A stretch of 64,000 nt of DNA, from the NCBI GenBank assembly GCA_038503075.1, contig JBCAML010000016.1, forward strand, positions 868,001-932,000, given 5' to 3'. Positions 22,363-34,793 of the stretch are shown here, in pieces. Origin of the DNA: Gyromitra esculenta (lineage: Eukaryota > Ascomycota > Pezizomycetes > Pezizales > Discinaceae). Positions within the stretch are counted from its first letter, which is position 1. Each line of letters starts with the position of its first letter. The notes under the pieces were generated by a model that had not been told where the DNA came from, ran no database searches, and was given only the letters and a program-made list of their open reading frames with translations. The translations under genes were made by a program, and so were the position numbers.

Positions 22363-23167
22363 CCTAACCCTGCTCTTTATATTTCAATATCGATTTGGCC
22401 CAGGTCAATTACCAATACCCCTGGCCCAGGCGTGTTCCTTCTGTGCGAGATATTACGGTAATAAAGGAGAAAATGTTCCCCATGCCAGCGCCCGAGGTGC
22501 AGCACTTCCGGATACCATTCACTAGAAAATATACCAGTGAAAATAAGAAACCTCAGACCGTATCAGTACAAAAACTTCGCTATGGTCACGGTTTCCCCAA
22601 ACAGCCACGCTCAAGTAGTTTTAAGGTGAATCAAAACAAAATACCTTGTAAACAAGCAAGGTTGTTGGTATGTAAATACAAAGCCCGCTACTATTGGAAG
22701 ATTTGCCGGTTCCACTCAAGTTACTGATACCAACGATGGACAACTCAATATCCACGCAGGATTTGATTACTCTGAGCGCATTTTTTACTTCTAGGGAAGC
22801 TTTGAAATACCCGGTGGAGAAATGGGCTATTACCGAGCACTTTTCCTTTTCTGTGCCTAAAAAGGACCGTACCAGAGTAGATTAGCATTGTTATAACCGA
22901 AAATCTAGTGAATGTTCATGGCAGGTATATGCTTCCCTAGCGAAGGCCACCAACAGCAAGATTGGAGTCAAAATTATCAAGTGGCAAACACCGTTAATAT
23001 GTAGAAAATTATGTTAAAACACAACCAAATCATTGAAGACTCAGAATATAGACTTAAATAAGTGCATATTCTGTTGATAAATAACAGCTTTTTTCTTTAC
23101 TTTAAAAACAAAAATCACAAACAAAGTTCAGATTCAGCTGAGGACACTTGGGGACACCAGAAGGCAC
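22363..23167. other. Unassigned sequence between E4 and M4
   Basis: 805 bp with no match to the other repeats in the window. It contains a small inverted motif (GGCCCAGG... CCTGGCCCAGG, 22394-22430) and is AT-rich towards 23100. Open frames here lack a start, codon regularity or any recognisable motif. It could be old genomic DNA or the outer part of the pogo element. Confidence 0.5.
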
Positions 23168-24356
23168 TGTAACAGGGGTAGTCCTACTGCTCTGTAGTGG
23201 GAATAGGTATAGGAATACGGCCGTTGCAAATACTAGAAATCAGGTTGAGATGTTAAGAGTATTTACGTGCAAAGTACTCAATAATCTTAAGGACTCTACT
23301 CGGTTGTATTCTGCCTGATGAGACTGGGAAGAAGAGCAACAGGTGGCGGGGTCATGCACTATCTTTATAGTGCTGCTGACTCGCCGTCCTCTTTCTGTTC
23401 TACTCTGCTGGGGGCCCATCAAGACCCTGAGAACATGCTAAGCTATTGCGGGCGAGGCACCTCAGGATTCAACTAATGATCACGTTGGCGCTCTCCGGCA
23501 CTTCTCGGTTATTCTGTCCAGTTAGACCTTTCTCAAGGGGCGAGGTTTTGTCAAGCCTTTTGGTATCCCCAAAGGTAAGCAGTGCTACTTGAACGAAAAC
23601 AAGCGACAGGAGTTTAAGCGATGTTTCCACAGGCTCTATGTTGGCAAAGCGTCAAGGCAACTCTGACAGCGATACTCCGAAGGGAATATTAGTATGATAT
23701 GGAGGGAGTCCAAATCGTGGCGAGGTATAGACTACTGGAATCTAGGCTTGTATTGTAGGATACAAGGATGTGACAATAGAAGACGTTGCTTAAAGAGAAA
23801 AGAAGAAAAGGTACAACAAGAGGGGGAAGCCTTTCGCTTATATACCAACAATCTAACCCTTTGATGACAAACGCATAACTCATAGCAACAGGGACCAAAG
23901 AAAAAACAAAAAAACAACAACACTTAGCAACCATGTACCCATGTACCTAACCAACTAACAAAATGACCATCCATGAAAACCTTCTAGATCCGCCAGCTAC
24001 ATTCCATGCCTATGCTGGATGCAGGAATTGGCGCTGATCAGTCTACTGTTGCATGTGAGGTGTCCTGCACTTAATAGTTTCCCTGTTGCTGCACCAATGG
24101 CTCTGGGCCGCTGGTACATGCACGGATGGATTGGGAAAGCCACCCCAGGAGCTTCCTGTGTTTGGTATCACCGGAGATATATCATTGGCTTGTCAGCTAA
24201 TATTATTCTCGCTGGTTCCACTCCATCGGAACAGCAGGATAGCAGGTATCCTCTAGCATGTGGTAGCTACACCGCTCATGCTAATCCTTACTACCTCTCT
24301 GCTTGTCCGGTACTATTATGCTTCACTGCAGGTAACGGTATTGTAGATCCGTTACA
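23168..24356 (-). mobile_element. Repeat M4, split by solo LTR A3
   Basis: Starts TGTAACAGG (one change) and ends CCGTTACA. Flanks are GGCAC and GGTAT, differing by two C-to-T type changes, so the duplication is probable but decayed. Removal of A3 gives ~736 bp. Confidence 0.78.
23531..23978 (-). mobile_element. Solo LTR A3 (type A) inside M4
   Basis: 448 bp, flanked by ACCTT (23526-23530 and 23979-23983). Minus orientation, with TATATAAGCG, AAGCAACGT and GGATA-loop hairpin. Confidence 0.85.
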
Positions 24357-25053
24357 GGTATCAGCTTTAGCTTTTTGATCTCACTGCAGAATTTGTTCCG
24401 GCAAGTGTTTTTCTCCCGCTTCAAACATTACCGCTCTGGCAGCACTTTTCTCGGCGCCCATTTTAAGCGCAGTGAAAATAGTGCGCTGCTTAACCGATCG
24501 AGGACTGGTTGAAGTAATTGTGGAAAGTCTTTCAAGCCAAGTAGAGTGAATTGATTGAGGAGTAGTAGGGGTAAAAGGTTGAGGTTGATATGTTATAAGT
24601 TGATGTGGTGATTGCTCATTTGGCGGAATGGGAGGTGGAGGCTCGGCAGAAACAATAGAGGGTTTAGGAAGTAATAGGTCACGTAAAATGACAATCGGAT
24701 CGTACGGTACGGTGCCAGTTGTGCGAAATCCAGATTTAATGTTCTTTTTCGTAAATGCCTTTCTTCTAGCTCGAGCTAAGAGGTTGGGAAAGTTGTTTTT
24801 ATCGACAGGTACTCGTAATTTGTTTACTTCCTGCCCATAGTAGGTTTTTGAGGCAGAGAAAACACCAACATCGAGAGGTTGAAGGACATGTGATGTATGT
24901 GCTGGTAAACAAAATGGTAAAATTTTATGATCGAGACAATACTCAATCAAATCCAAATCAATATGTGCTTCAAAGCCATGAAATATTAGCATTTGCCATT
25001 TGCCATGTGCTCGTGCTACAGTATCAGGTTCAAATATCAATCGAAGATACTTG

Positions 25054-25461
25054 TCTCACGGTCGAGTCTCTCAGTTAAGCCCTTCGGTATCCCCGAAGGT
25101 GAGCAGTGCTACTTAAGCGAGATATCAACTCGTTTCGATGAGTGCAAGGTTTCTACAGGTCCTACAGGGAGTATGCTTCAAGGTGAAGTATCGGCGATGG
25201 TTCACGGCAACAGCGAGGATTCTGAGGGAGAATCGAAGTGGTATTAAAACTGATACAAGAGAAGTGTAACGAGAACGTTGCTTAAGGAAAGAAGAACAAA
25301 AAGAACAAGAACGACCGAAATCCATCGCTTAAATACCCCGCTTTCCTTAGTAAAACTCATAACCGAAAAATAACCGAACAACAAAGAAATTGTACAACCA
25401 TCCAGACAACAATACAACCAGAAACCAGACCACGATTCACCACCCAAGTCAATCCATGAAA
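25054..25461 (-). repeat. 3' LTR of E5 (type B)
   Basis: 408 bp, TTTCATGG (25461) to CCGTGAGA (25054). pol ends inside it (ATG GAT TGA). Contains TATTTAAGCG, AAGCAACGT and the hairpin CCTTCGG-GGATA-CCGAAGG. Confidence 0.93.
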
Positions 25462-28400
25462 GTAGCTCCCCCCTTCAAGCATGAGCTCCTGCGAACACTA
25501 GGAATAGCCAAGGTCGGGATAGCTAGAAACTTTTCCAGTGCCGAAGTATCTGCAAGGTCTTCGGCGGGTTCCCAGGTAGGGTGGGCATAACCGGTCCATT
25601 CAACGAGGTACTGTTGTTTCTTGCGATATGTCCGTTGATCCAAGATTTTCTCGATATAATATTCTTCTTGGTCATTGACAATAACAGGCGCTGGTGGAGG
25701 AATGATTTGTCCTGGGAGAGCGTCATGGGCCGCAGGTTTCAATAAAGAAACATGGAAGACAGGGTGGTACTTGACCGAGGACGGAAGGTCAACTTCATAG
25801 GCAAAGGGGGAAACCATCTTTTTGATCAGGTAAGGTCCCATCCATTTCCAATCCAACTTCCTAGCATTACGAGTAGTTCTAATGTTCTTCATTGAAACGA
25901 AGACTTGATCATCGACTCGGTAAGCTGGAGCAGGTGTACGGTGTCTATTTATGGCCGTTTCCTGGATGTCCTGGGCTGTTCTTATCTGCGTCCGTAGGTG
26001 ATTATAGAGCTCCTGCATGGTTTGACTAAACGAGGCGGCATCTAGGCTTTGAGGGGTCGCTTGGGTTGGGAGGAGAGTAGTATCGAAGCGAGGATGGTAC
26101 CCATAGTTAGCAAAAAAAGGGGAAACTTTGGTACTAGCAGATTCCTGATTATTTGCTGAGAATTCGGCCATAGGTAACCAGTTACTCCAGTCTTCCTGTT
26201 GATAGGACACATAAGATCGCAGGTACTGTTCCATAACTGCATTTAGTCTCTCCGTCTGTCCGTCTGTCTCGGGGTGAAAGGCGGTAGACATTCGGGCTTG
26301 AATCCTGAGGCATTGACATAACTCCTTCCAGAAATGGGCAGTAAATTGGGTACCTCGATCCGATGTAATATGTGTGGGTAGTCCGTGTAATTTCCATACG
26401 TGTGGTAGATATAAATCAGCTACATCTCTGGAGTTGACAGTTGTATTACAAGGGATAAGGTGGTGCATTTTTGACAGACGATCAACTACTACCATAATAG
26501 CATCATAGCCATTTGACTCGGGGAGGCCAGTGACAAAGTCCATAGAGATCTCCTGCCATGGGCGATTGGGAATAGGTAAGGGACGGAGGACTCCTTGGGT
26601 ACGCTGAGTAACTGGTTTTGCCTTTTGGCAGATATGACAATTACGGACATATCTACTGACTGACTCTCTCATCTTTGGCCAAAAAAACTTCTGGCGAGGA
26701 GTTCGAAGGTCTTATCTCGTCCTGGGTGTCCTGCAGCGGGGGTATCATGATGCCTTTTGATCAGTTCTAGACGGAGGGGATCAAAGTCTGGAACGTAGAT
26801 GCAGTCTCAATAATAAAGTTTCTCGTTTTCTTCCTTGCATTCGCTTAGGGTGATCTCCTTGGATTGTTGGTTCTTGTTTCTTAACGCTAGGAGGATTTTT
26901 TCAGGGAATTTATCAGCGGTATATCCTTCTTCAAAGAGTTTTAATAGGGGTGCGTCCAATTCAGCGGCTTCATTTGACAAAGAAGCCGACAACAAACTTA
27001 GCTTAGGATCTATGTTTTTCTTCTTTAACACCACCTGGCTTTGTTTCACGGATGGAACCGGGTAATGGGTTAGAACGAAGGGATTGGTGTTTATGGAGAA
27101 TTTCCTTGATTATAATAGCTTTGTTGTTCGGTTACGTTTTGGTTGTTGTTAGGTTGTTGGCTTGTGTTAAGGGAAAGCGGGGTATTTAAGTGAAGGATTT
27201 TTGTCGTCTTTGTACTCTTTCTGCTTCTTTCCTTAAGCAACGTTCTTGATTACCTTCTTCTGTATTTGTCGGAATGCTACCTCGGTTCTACCTCAGAACC
27301 CTCGCTGTCGCTGACCTCGCCGCTGCACTTAACTCGCCTTGAGTTAGACCTCCATCATAGAACTTGTAGAAACCTCGCACTCTTCGAACGTGTTAGCACC
27401 TCATTTAAGTAGCACTGCTCACCTTCGGGGATACTGAAGGGCTTAACGAGGGACTGAACTGTGAGACTTTGGTGTGCTAACCGTTCCTCCCCTTCCTTGG
27501 GGAGATCTCCTGATCTCCTGGTCAAAGCATCCGGTTTACCTCCCTGGCTCCCTGGTCAATACGTGATTACAAAGTCAAAGCGTGATAGGTATTCAGCCCA
27601 TCTAGCTTGTCGGCGGTTAAGTTGCTTGGTACTCATAAAGTACTCAAGGTTCTTGTGGTTGCTGATGACATCGATGGGGTGCTTTGAGCCTTCTAGTTCC
27701 GGTCGCCATTCTTTAAATACTCGGATTATGGCCAATAATTCCTTGTCGTAAATCTCATAATTACACTTGGCAGGGGAGTGTTTTTTTGAGAAAAAGGCTA
27801 CCGGGTGTAATACTCCTGCATCATCGTATTGAGATAGCACTCCTCCAGACACAAAGTCGGAGGCGTCGGTTTCTACGATGATTTTCTTGTCAGGGTCGAA
27901 GTGGATGAGGATTGGAGCGGTGGTGAAGGCATATTTTAGGTTCTCGAAGGCAATATCAACCTCTACAGTCCATTCGAAAGTAATGCCTTTTTTTGTTAAG
28001 GCCGTGAGAGGTGAGGCGAGTTTGGAAAAACCCAGAATAAAGCGACGGTAAAAATTAGCAAAGCCTAGAAAGGCTTGTACGTCTTTGACACTCTTAGGGG
28101 TGCCCCATTCCCGTACTGCCTTTAGTTTCTCTTCGTCCATCTTGATACCATCAGGGGTAAGGATAAGGCCTAGGTACTTGGTCGTCTGTGCCTCGAATTC
28201 GCATTTCTCCGGTTTGAGCAAAATGTCGTTGTTCTTGAGTGTCTGGAGTACTTTTCGTACATGAACCTGATGCTCCGCATAGGTATCACTATAAATTAGG
28301 ATATCATCAAGGTAAGCTGTACAGAAGATATCCAAGTACTCGGTAAGACAGTCGTTAACAAATCGCTGAAAGGTTCCGGGGGCGTTGGTCAGGCCGAATG

Positions 28401-29567
28401 GCATGACTTGGTATTCGTATAAGCCATAGCGGGTGCGAAAGGCTGTCTTCCACTCATCTCCCTCGGCAATGCGTACTTGGTGATAACCATCACGGAGGTT
28501 TAACTTGGTATACCATTGTGCCTTGGCTAGTCGGTCCAACATTTCTCTAATGAGCGGGGAGGTATAGCGATCTTTGACAGTGATTGCATTCAAGCCTCGG
28601 TAGTCCACACATAGTCTTAGAGAACCATCAGCTTTTTTGACGAAGAGAACAGGAGATCCGGCGGGGGAAGAGCTGGCACGAATAAAGCCTTTCTCCAGAT
28701 TATCCTCAATATATTTTTTTAATACAATGAGTTCCTCTCGCGACATTCCATATAGTTGTCCGAAGGGGGCGTCTTTTCCTTCCATTAGTTGTATTTTATG
28801 GTCATAGGATCGACGTGGGGGCAGTCCTTGGGCTTTCCTCTTGTCGAACATATCCAAAAAGTCATGATACTCAACAGGGATCCTTTCCTTCCATTCTTCC
28901 TTAGTGGTCTTCTCTGCTAAGATTTGGTTAATTTCATAGAGAGACATGGCATAGGCTTGTAAGGAGCGTTTCCTGGTGAGTGTCCGAAAGCTAGCAGCAC
29001 CAATAAATGACAGGTTCAGCTTGGGAGGAGCAACGATTGAGGGAGTGGAGACCACGGGGGAGTGTGGGGCACAATGGGTGGTGCAGAGCTTAGAATTAAA
29101 TTCAATGCGTTTATCGGCGAAATGAAGATGAACATCGTGATGGTTCATCCAGGGGATTCCAAGCACAAGGGGATAGTGGCCTAGTTGGGTCACGAAGCAG
29201 GGGATGCATTCTTGATGTTGTTGGATCGACATATTGAGGTTAGCAATATGGGTAATGTCTCCCGAGGCAACAGTACGGCCGTCAATAACTTCGAGTTGTC
29301 TAGGTGTTTTTAGGGGGGAGAGAGGTAAAGAATGGTGACTCGCAAATTCCTTATTGATGAAAGCGAATCCCGAGGCTCCAGTGTGTAACAGTGCGTGGGT
29401 TTGAATATTTTTTTTATTATGGGAAATACTACAAGAAATAACAAAATGTTCCCCATCCAATTGATCCTCCACCCATGCGTTAAACACTGAAAACCCTGAG
29501 ATAGAAAAAGCCAGTAAAGGTAAAGAAAAAGGAACTGAAGCAGGGTCACTGATCAAGTTCGGTAAAA
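25449..29567 (-). pseudogene. E5 pol, interrupted by B4
   Basis: Protease motif reads LLHTGAS where the other copies have LLDTGAS, RT motif A reads KLNLRDGYHQ in place of KLDL, while YLDDILIYSD is intact; the RNase H motif SDHKNL reads SNHKNL. The first block is open from 29567 to 27556. B4 then interrupts, and the rest resumes at 27043. A TGA near 26808 replaces CGA, and loss of one base near 26690 shifts the frame before the integrase core, which is open 26672-25449 ([32 protein letters not shown], chromodomain YYIEKILDQ...VEWTGYAHPTWEP). Enzymes made from this copy would be inactive. Confidence 0.92.
27044..27466 (+). mobile_element. Solo LTR B4 inside E5 pol
   Basis: 423 bp, TTTCACGG to CTGTGAGA, flanked by CTTTG (27039-27043 and 27467-27471). 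Opposite strand to E5, and younger than it. Confidence 0.88.
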
Positions 29568-29577
29568 CTAGTTTAAA
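29568..29577 (-). other. Putative -1 frameshift site of E5
   Basis: TTTAAAC (29577-29571) followed by gag stop TAG (29570-29568). Slippage gives TTT AAA CTA GTT TTA CCG, open into the protease region. Same sequence and spacing as in E2, E3 and E4. Confidence 0.7.
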
Positions 29578-30901
29578 GATTCGTCTGAGGCGCCAGGTGC
29601 ATCAATAGCGAAAAACTGAGGGGGCAGCGGAGGAGGAGGAAGTTGACGAGCTGAGGAGGCGGGGGAATTGGGAGTATTGGTGAGGTTGGTGAGTGCCCCT
29701 CTCATGGTGGGTTTTTTCGGGGCAGAGGGGCAGTTGGCATAAGAGTGGTCGGGAGCGGCGCAAAACATACATTTTCCAGTGGAGCGGTGCCACTGTTTTT
29801 CTTCCTCCGAGAGCTTTCTCCTTCCGTTAACCACTGTGTACCTCTGATCCTGAGGGGGGCGAGAAATGTTACTGGTGCGGCCGAAGGAGAGATCCATGGG
29901 AGCTAGTCCTCCTGGGGTGAAGGATGAGGTGGGGGTAAAGGTGGCAGGGGCACTGAATTGTCCCATGTTGTCACGGGTGTTGCCTCGTTTCTCTGCCTTG
30001 CGGGCTCGGATATGGTTATCCAATCGAGTAAGGGTCATGATCATTTCCTGGAGGTTTGCTGGGACGACGGGTGCGAATACCATGGCTTCTTTTAACTCTT
30101 CTGACATTCCATGCTCCAGGGCGTCCATCTTTGAATGTTCATCGAAGTTGAGTTGGCCCATGATGCGTTGGAAATCAGCCAGGTAAGCAGAGAAGTCGCG
30201 TTTACCCTGGCGGAGTTGGTGTAGTTCTCTTCGTGCGGTACCAGTGGGATCGGGGTCCCCAAAGGCAGTTTCCAGAGCGGCGATGAGGGCAGCGGCGTTG
30301 GTCCAGGTTGTGAGGCCGGAGGGAAGGACCGTGTGTCGAACCTGTTCAAGAGCTGCTCCTTCCAGGCGATTGATTGTGTAGAGAATCATAGTGGTCTCAT
30401 CAGCGAATCGGTCCCTGTTGACAGCGAGTTTTGAACGGAGTTGGAGGACGAAGCCGGGCAGTTTTGCTCTAGATCCATCGAATTTCTCTGGATCTGGCAT
30501 ACGTTCGGAGCGATGCGTAGCGGATGACGGCGGTGGGGGAGTGGCGGTGAGGTTTGGTAGAGCCGGGGGGCTGAAAGGTTAGCTCAGGCTTCATTTCACT
30601 CTTGTCGTAACCGGGCGATGAGATCAGCTGCTTCAGTGACTCGCTGGTCTTGTTGCATCGCGTGTCTTGTGGCGTTGTCCCCTTGGATTTTCGCAGTAGT
30701 GAGTTTTACCTCTAACTCCTGCGTACTTTCTTGAAGGGCATCAATTTGATCTTCTAGAGCTTGGTTGAGGTCCCGTAGTTGGTTAAATAATTCGGCGGGG
30801 TTGTCTCGATAAGCTTGGGCGAAAGCTTCTTTCGTGGGGAAGCGTTGTGTGGCGACGGCAGCTCCTTCAAAGGAGGAGGCAACGGGGGCGGGAGAGCTCA
30901 T
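29568..30901 (-). pseudogene. E5 gag
   Basis: Starts MSSPAPVASSFEGAAVATQRFP at 30901 (an upstream ATG at 30919 is in frame, but the other copies begin at MSS). A TGA at 30598-30596 replaces the CGA of the sister copies in LRQERNEA, and the frame is shifted before MPDPEKFDGSRAKLPGF at 30500. Beyond that a 310-residue stretch is open: capsid-like region, PxPP spacers, and the zinc knuckle CMFCAAPDHSYANC (CX2CX4HX4C), ending with a Pro-rich tail. Confidence 0.9.
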
Positions 30902-31096
30902 GACCTTGACTGATCGCACGGGAGGGAGTTGGTGCGTAAGTAATGTTGGTCAAGCCACTCGGGGGTGATTTCGACGAGAGTTTGGGGTTTTCGCGGCGTC
31001 AAACAGGGGAAGATTTGTAGGATGGATTGGCGAATCCAACCAAGAACTTCCATATAGGGGCGTCGAGTAGGAGGTGTAGATGATGAAGCAACGTAA

Positions 31097-31504
31097 TCTC
31101 ACGGTCGAGTCTCTCAGTTAAGCCCTTCGGTATCCCCGAGGGTGAGCAGTGCTACTTAAGCGAGATATCAACTCGTTTCGATGAGTGCAAGGTTTCTACA
31201 GGTCCTACAGGGAGTATGCTTCAAGGCGAAGTATCGGCGATGGTTCACGGCAACAGCGAGGATTCTGAGGGAGAATCAAAGTGGTATTAAAACTGATACA
31301 AGAGAAGTGTAACGAGAACGTTGCTTAAGGAAAGAAGAACAAAAAGAACAAGAACGACCGAAATCCATCGCTTAAATACCCCGCTTTCCTTAGTAAAACT
31401 CATAACCGAAAAATAACCGAACAACAAAGAAATTGTACAACCACCCAGACAACAATACAACCAGAAACCAGACCACGATTCACCACCCAAGTCAATCCAT
31501 GAAA
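31097..31504 (-). repeat. 5' LTR of E5 (type B)
   Basis: 408 bp, nearly identical to the 3' LTR. One of the four differences is in the hairpin stem, leaving one mispair. Followed inside by TTACGTTGCTTC. Confidence 0.93.
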
Positions 31505-31857
31505 ACTTGATACTTAGTTGACTGTTGTTTAACCCCGTTAGAGAATGGCCAAACCAGTAGTCCTCCTCTTTTTCATCATGGTACCAAACTGCCAAATGAT
31601 TCTGTCCTTTAAATATCACCAATTGGGTTACAACAAAGCCATCTGATGATATCGATTCCACCACTGTACATTATTCTTTTCATGGATGGATGTTTCTTTA
31701 GTCAGTTAGGTTCATGGGTACATGGTTGTCACGTTTCGCTAATATTCTTTGTGTTTCCATTGAATTGTTGTGTCATGAGTCATACATTTGTCATCAAAGA
31801 GTCGGAATATGGGTATATAAGCGAAGGGCTTTCCCCTCTTGTTGTACTTTTCCTTTT

Positions 31858-33545
31858 AGTTATACCTGTACCTTTTGAAGGAGTTCCTGGCCCTGGAGTT
31901 ACCCTATCTTTGGAGTTACCCTACTTTAGCACCTTCCGGATCGGGACTGGAGCCTGTTACCCTGCCTCCAATCCTTCCAGTAGGTATAGTATTTGGAGAA
32001 GGGGGGACAGCACCAGAAAAGACCTGTTCCGGAGGGCAAAAGTAACCCCTAGGCCGTCAAGCAAAACCGTCCGGCGGAATGGGACCCGGAGGGTATGTAG
32101 GGGAAGTGTCTGGCTTCACTGTGGTTCAAACGGATTGCGAATCAGACCAAAACTGGCGGAGTTAAAGACTGACAAAGATAAGGGAACGCAATGCTACGCG
32201 ACAATTCGGATAGGCGAAGTGATCATCTCGAAGAGACGAACGCAATGAAGACGAATACGTAAGTCCCATGTTACCGACATGCATACTGCTCGGAGAATCG
32301 CGGATCGGGGCCAGGGAACTCAATGGGGTATTGGGTATGGAGATAAGGCGAAGTGGTTTCATGTTGTCATAGTAGTTAGCACCTCTACACCACACTACAG
32401 CCAAACATAGCAGAGAGGAGGCATTATAAAAACTCTCGCAGTGGATGTAAACTCTGAGTCGGATCATTAGCGACGAAGAATAGGCCTTATCAATATTATA
32501 TTGTTTCTAGCAAAATCACTTCTGTGCAATTTACTCTTTTACTTGTGAATTACTTTTATCTCGCTTAGCAAGGCCTTGGCCTTTCAGCGTTAGTTATTAA
32601 AACCTTACTATTGGAAGTTCTTCACAGAACTTTGCTCGATCCCTACTTTGAACCCTACGGTTATCTTTTAGCGGTTCATAAGAAGCAGTTAGGACTTGCG
32701 CCTGTGTATTGTGTTGCGGATAGCAACCGGGTGTAACGGGGGTAGTCCTACTGCTTTGTAGTGGGAATAGGTATAGGAATACGGCCATTGCAAATACTAA
32801 ATCAGGTTGAGATGTTAAGAGTATTTCGTGCAAGATACTCATTAATCTTAAGGGCTCTACTCAGTAGTATTCTGACTTGATGAGACTGGAAGAAGAGCAA
32901 CAGGTGTCGGGGTCATGCACTATCTTTATAGTGCTGCTGATTCACCGTCCTCTTTCTGTTCTACTCTGCTGGGGGCCCGTCGAGACCCTGAGAACATGCC
33001 AAGATATTGCGAGCGGGGCACTTCAGAATTCAGCTAATGATCACTTCGGCGCTCTCCGGCACTCCTCGGTTGTTCTGTCCAGTTTAGACCTTCTTGATCC
33101 GCCAGCTGCATGCCATGCCTATGCTGGATGCAGGAATCGGCGCTGATCAGTCTACTGTTGCATGTGAGGTGTCCTGCACTTAATAGTTTTCCCTATTGCC
33201 GCACCAGTGGCTCTGGGCCGCTAGTATATGCACGGATGGACTGGAAACGCCACCACAGGAGCTTCCTGTGTTTGGTGTCACCGGAGATATATCATTGGCT
33301 CGTCAGCTAATGTTATTCTCGCTGGTTCCACTCCATCGGAACAGCAGGGTAGCAGGTATCCTCTAACATGTGGTAGCTACACCACTCATGCTGATCCTTA
33401 CTACCTCTCTGCTTGTCCGGTGCTATTATGCTTCACTGCAGGTAACGGTATTGTAGATCCGTTACACCGGGCAGGTTATAGCGTCTAGATTGTTATCTAA
33501 AGCTTCTTGGAGATTTCCTGTGCGGTAAGAAGTACCGGTCTCACA
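31858..33545 (+). mobile_element. Repeat X2, split by M5
   Basis: Second copy of the 948-bp repeat X, inside A4 just before its AAGCAACGT segment. Flanked by CTTTT (31853-31857 and 33546-33550). Starts AGTTATACC, ends GGTCTCACA. Very similar along its length to X1 read on the other strand. Confidence 0.82.
32732..33466 (-). mobile_element. Repeat M5 inside X2
   Basis: 735 bp, TGTAACGG to CCGTTACA, flanked by CCGGG (32727-32731 and 33467-33471). Confidence 0.86.
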
Positions 33546-33933
33546 CTTTTCTTTTCTTTAAGCAACGTCTTCTACTTGTCACTCTCCTTGTATCCTACAA
33601 ATACAAGCCTGGATTCCAGTAGTCCATCTTCGCCGCTATGATTAGGATAGCTTCCTTTCATGGATGATTGTTCGGTTGCAGGGTTAGTCGTATTTTCATG
33701 GATGGTTGTTCGGTTGCCGGATCAGTTGTATGAGTATTCGGTTAACTTGTTTTATTGGTGTTCGTTATGTTTCTTTGGGTTTCCATTACGATGTGTCATA
33801 CGTTTGTCATTGAAGGGACGGAATATGGGTATATAAGCGAAGGGCTTCCCCCTCTTATTGTACTTTTCTTTCTCTTCTCTTTAAGCAACGTCTTCTATTG
33901 TACACTCATTGTATCCTACAATACAATCCTCGG

Positions 33934-34342
33934 TTTCAAGGAGCGAGATTCTTATCAAGCTCTTGGGTATCCCCCGAGATGAGCAGTGCTACTTGAACAA
34001 GAAACTAACCGCGAGAGTGTACGCAAAGATTCCACAGGCTCTACGAGTTCTTTGAATGATAAGGGTTCAAAGACAGCAACAGCGAAAAGTTACAAGGTGT
34101 AACCGAGGTTTTGTATTGTAAAATACAAGAGTGACTATAGAAGACGTTGCTTAAAGAAAGAAAAAGAAAAAGTACTACAAGAGGGGGAATCCCTTCGCTT
34201 ATATACCCATAATCCATCTCTCTGATGACAAACGTATGACTCATTGTAAAGGAAACCAAGGGAAGCATATCGAAACAACGACAAAACAGAACAACTGAAC
34301 ACCTGTGCCACTAACCAAACAACGCAACAACCATCCATGAAA
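33934..34342 (-). mobile_element. Solo LTR A6 (type A) inside A5
   Basis: 409 bp, flanked by CTCGG (33929-33933 and 34343-34347). Minus orientation; TATATAAGCG box near 34200. Confidence 0.85.
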
Positions 34343-34382
34343 CTCGGTTACATCTCGTAATCCTTCGCTGTCGCTGCCTTCA

Positions 34383-34793
34383 TCTCACGGTTCAGTCCCT
34401 CGATAAGCCCTTCAGTATCCCTGAAGGTGAGCAGTGCTACTTAAGCGAGGTACTAACGCGTTCGAGGAGTGCAATATGTCTACAAGTTCTACGGTGGGTA
34501 TAATTCAAGGCGAAGTATCGGCGATGTTTCACAGCAACAGCGAAGGTTCTGAGGTAGAACCAAGATAGTATTCAGAGTAATACAGGTAGAAGTGAAACGA
34601 GAACGTTGCTTAAGGAAAGAGAAAGAAGAAGATACAAAACGACCGAAACCCAACACTTTAAATACCCCGCTTTCTGCATACCATAACTCATACCCGAACA
34701 ACAACCGAACAACAAAGCCATTATTTCATCCTAACCAAAATCGTAACAACCCACACATTATCCTTGACCCTTTACCCGTTCCTATCCGTAAAA
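34383..34793 (-). mobile_element. Solo LTR B5 (type B) inside A5
   Basis: 411 bp, flanked by CTTCA (34378-34382 and 34794-34798). Minus orientation; the start is slightly decayed (TTTTACGG). Confidence 0.84.

Larger units (their letters stand above)
25054..31504 (-). mobile_element. E5: structurally complete chromovirus
   Basis: 6,451 bp (about 6.0 kb without the nested solo LTR B4), flanked by the perfect duplication ACTTG (25049-25053 and 31505-31509). Both 408-bp LTRs are present and differ at only about four positions by eye, all transitions, so the insertion is recent. Order on the minus strand: LTR, primer-like site (31084-31096), gag, frameshift site, pol, purine-rich GAAGGGGGGAG just before the 3' LTR, LTR. 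Despite its youth, gag and pol are broken and three catalytic Asp residues are changed. Confidence 0.93.

Noticed and set aside
22395..22727. 110-codon open frame in the unassigned strip
   Set aside because: It has no ATG start, no recognisable motif and no splice context; composition is like non-coding DNA.
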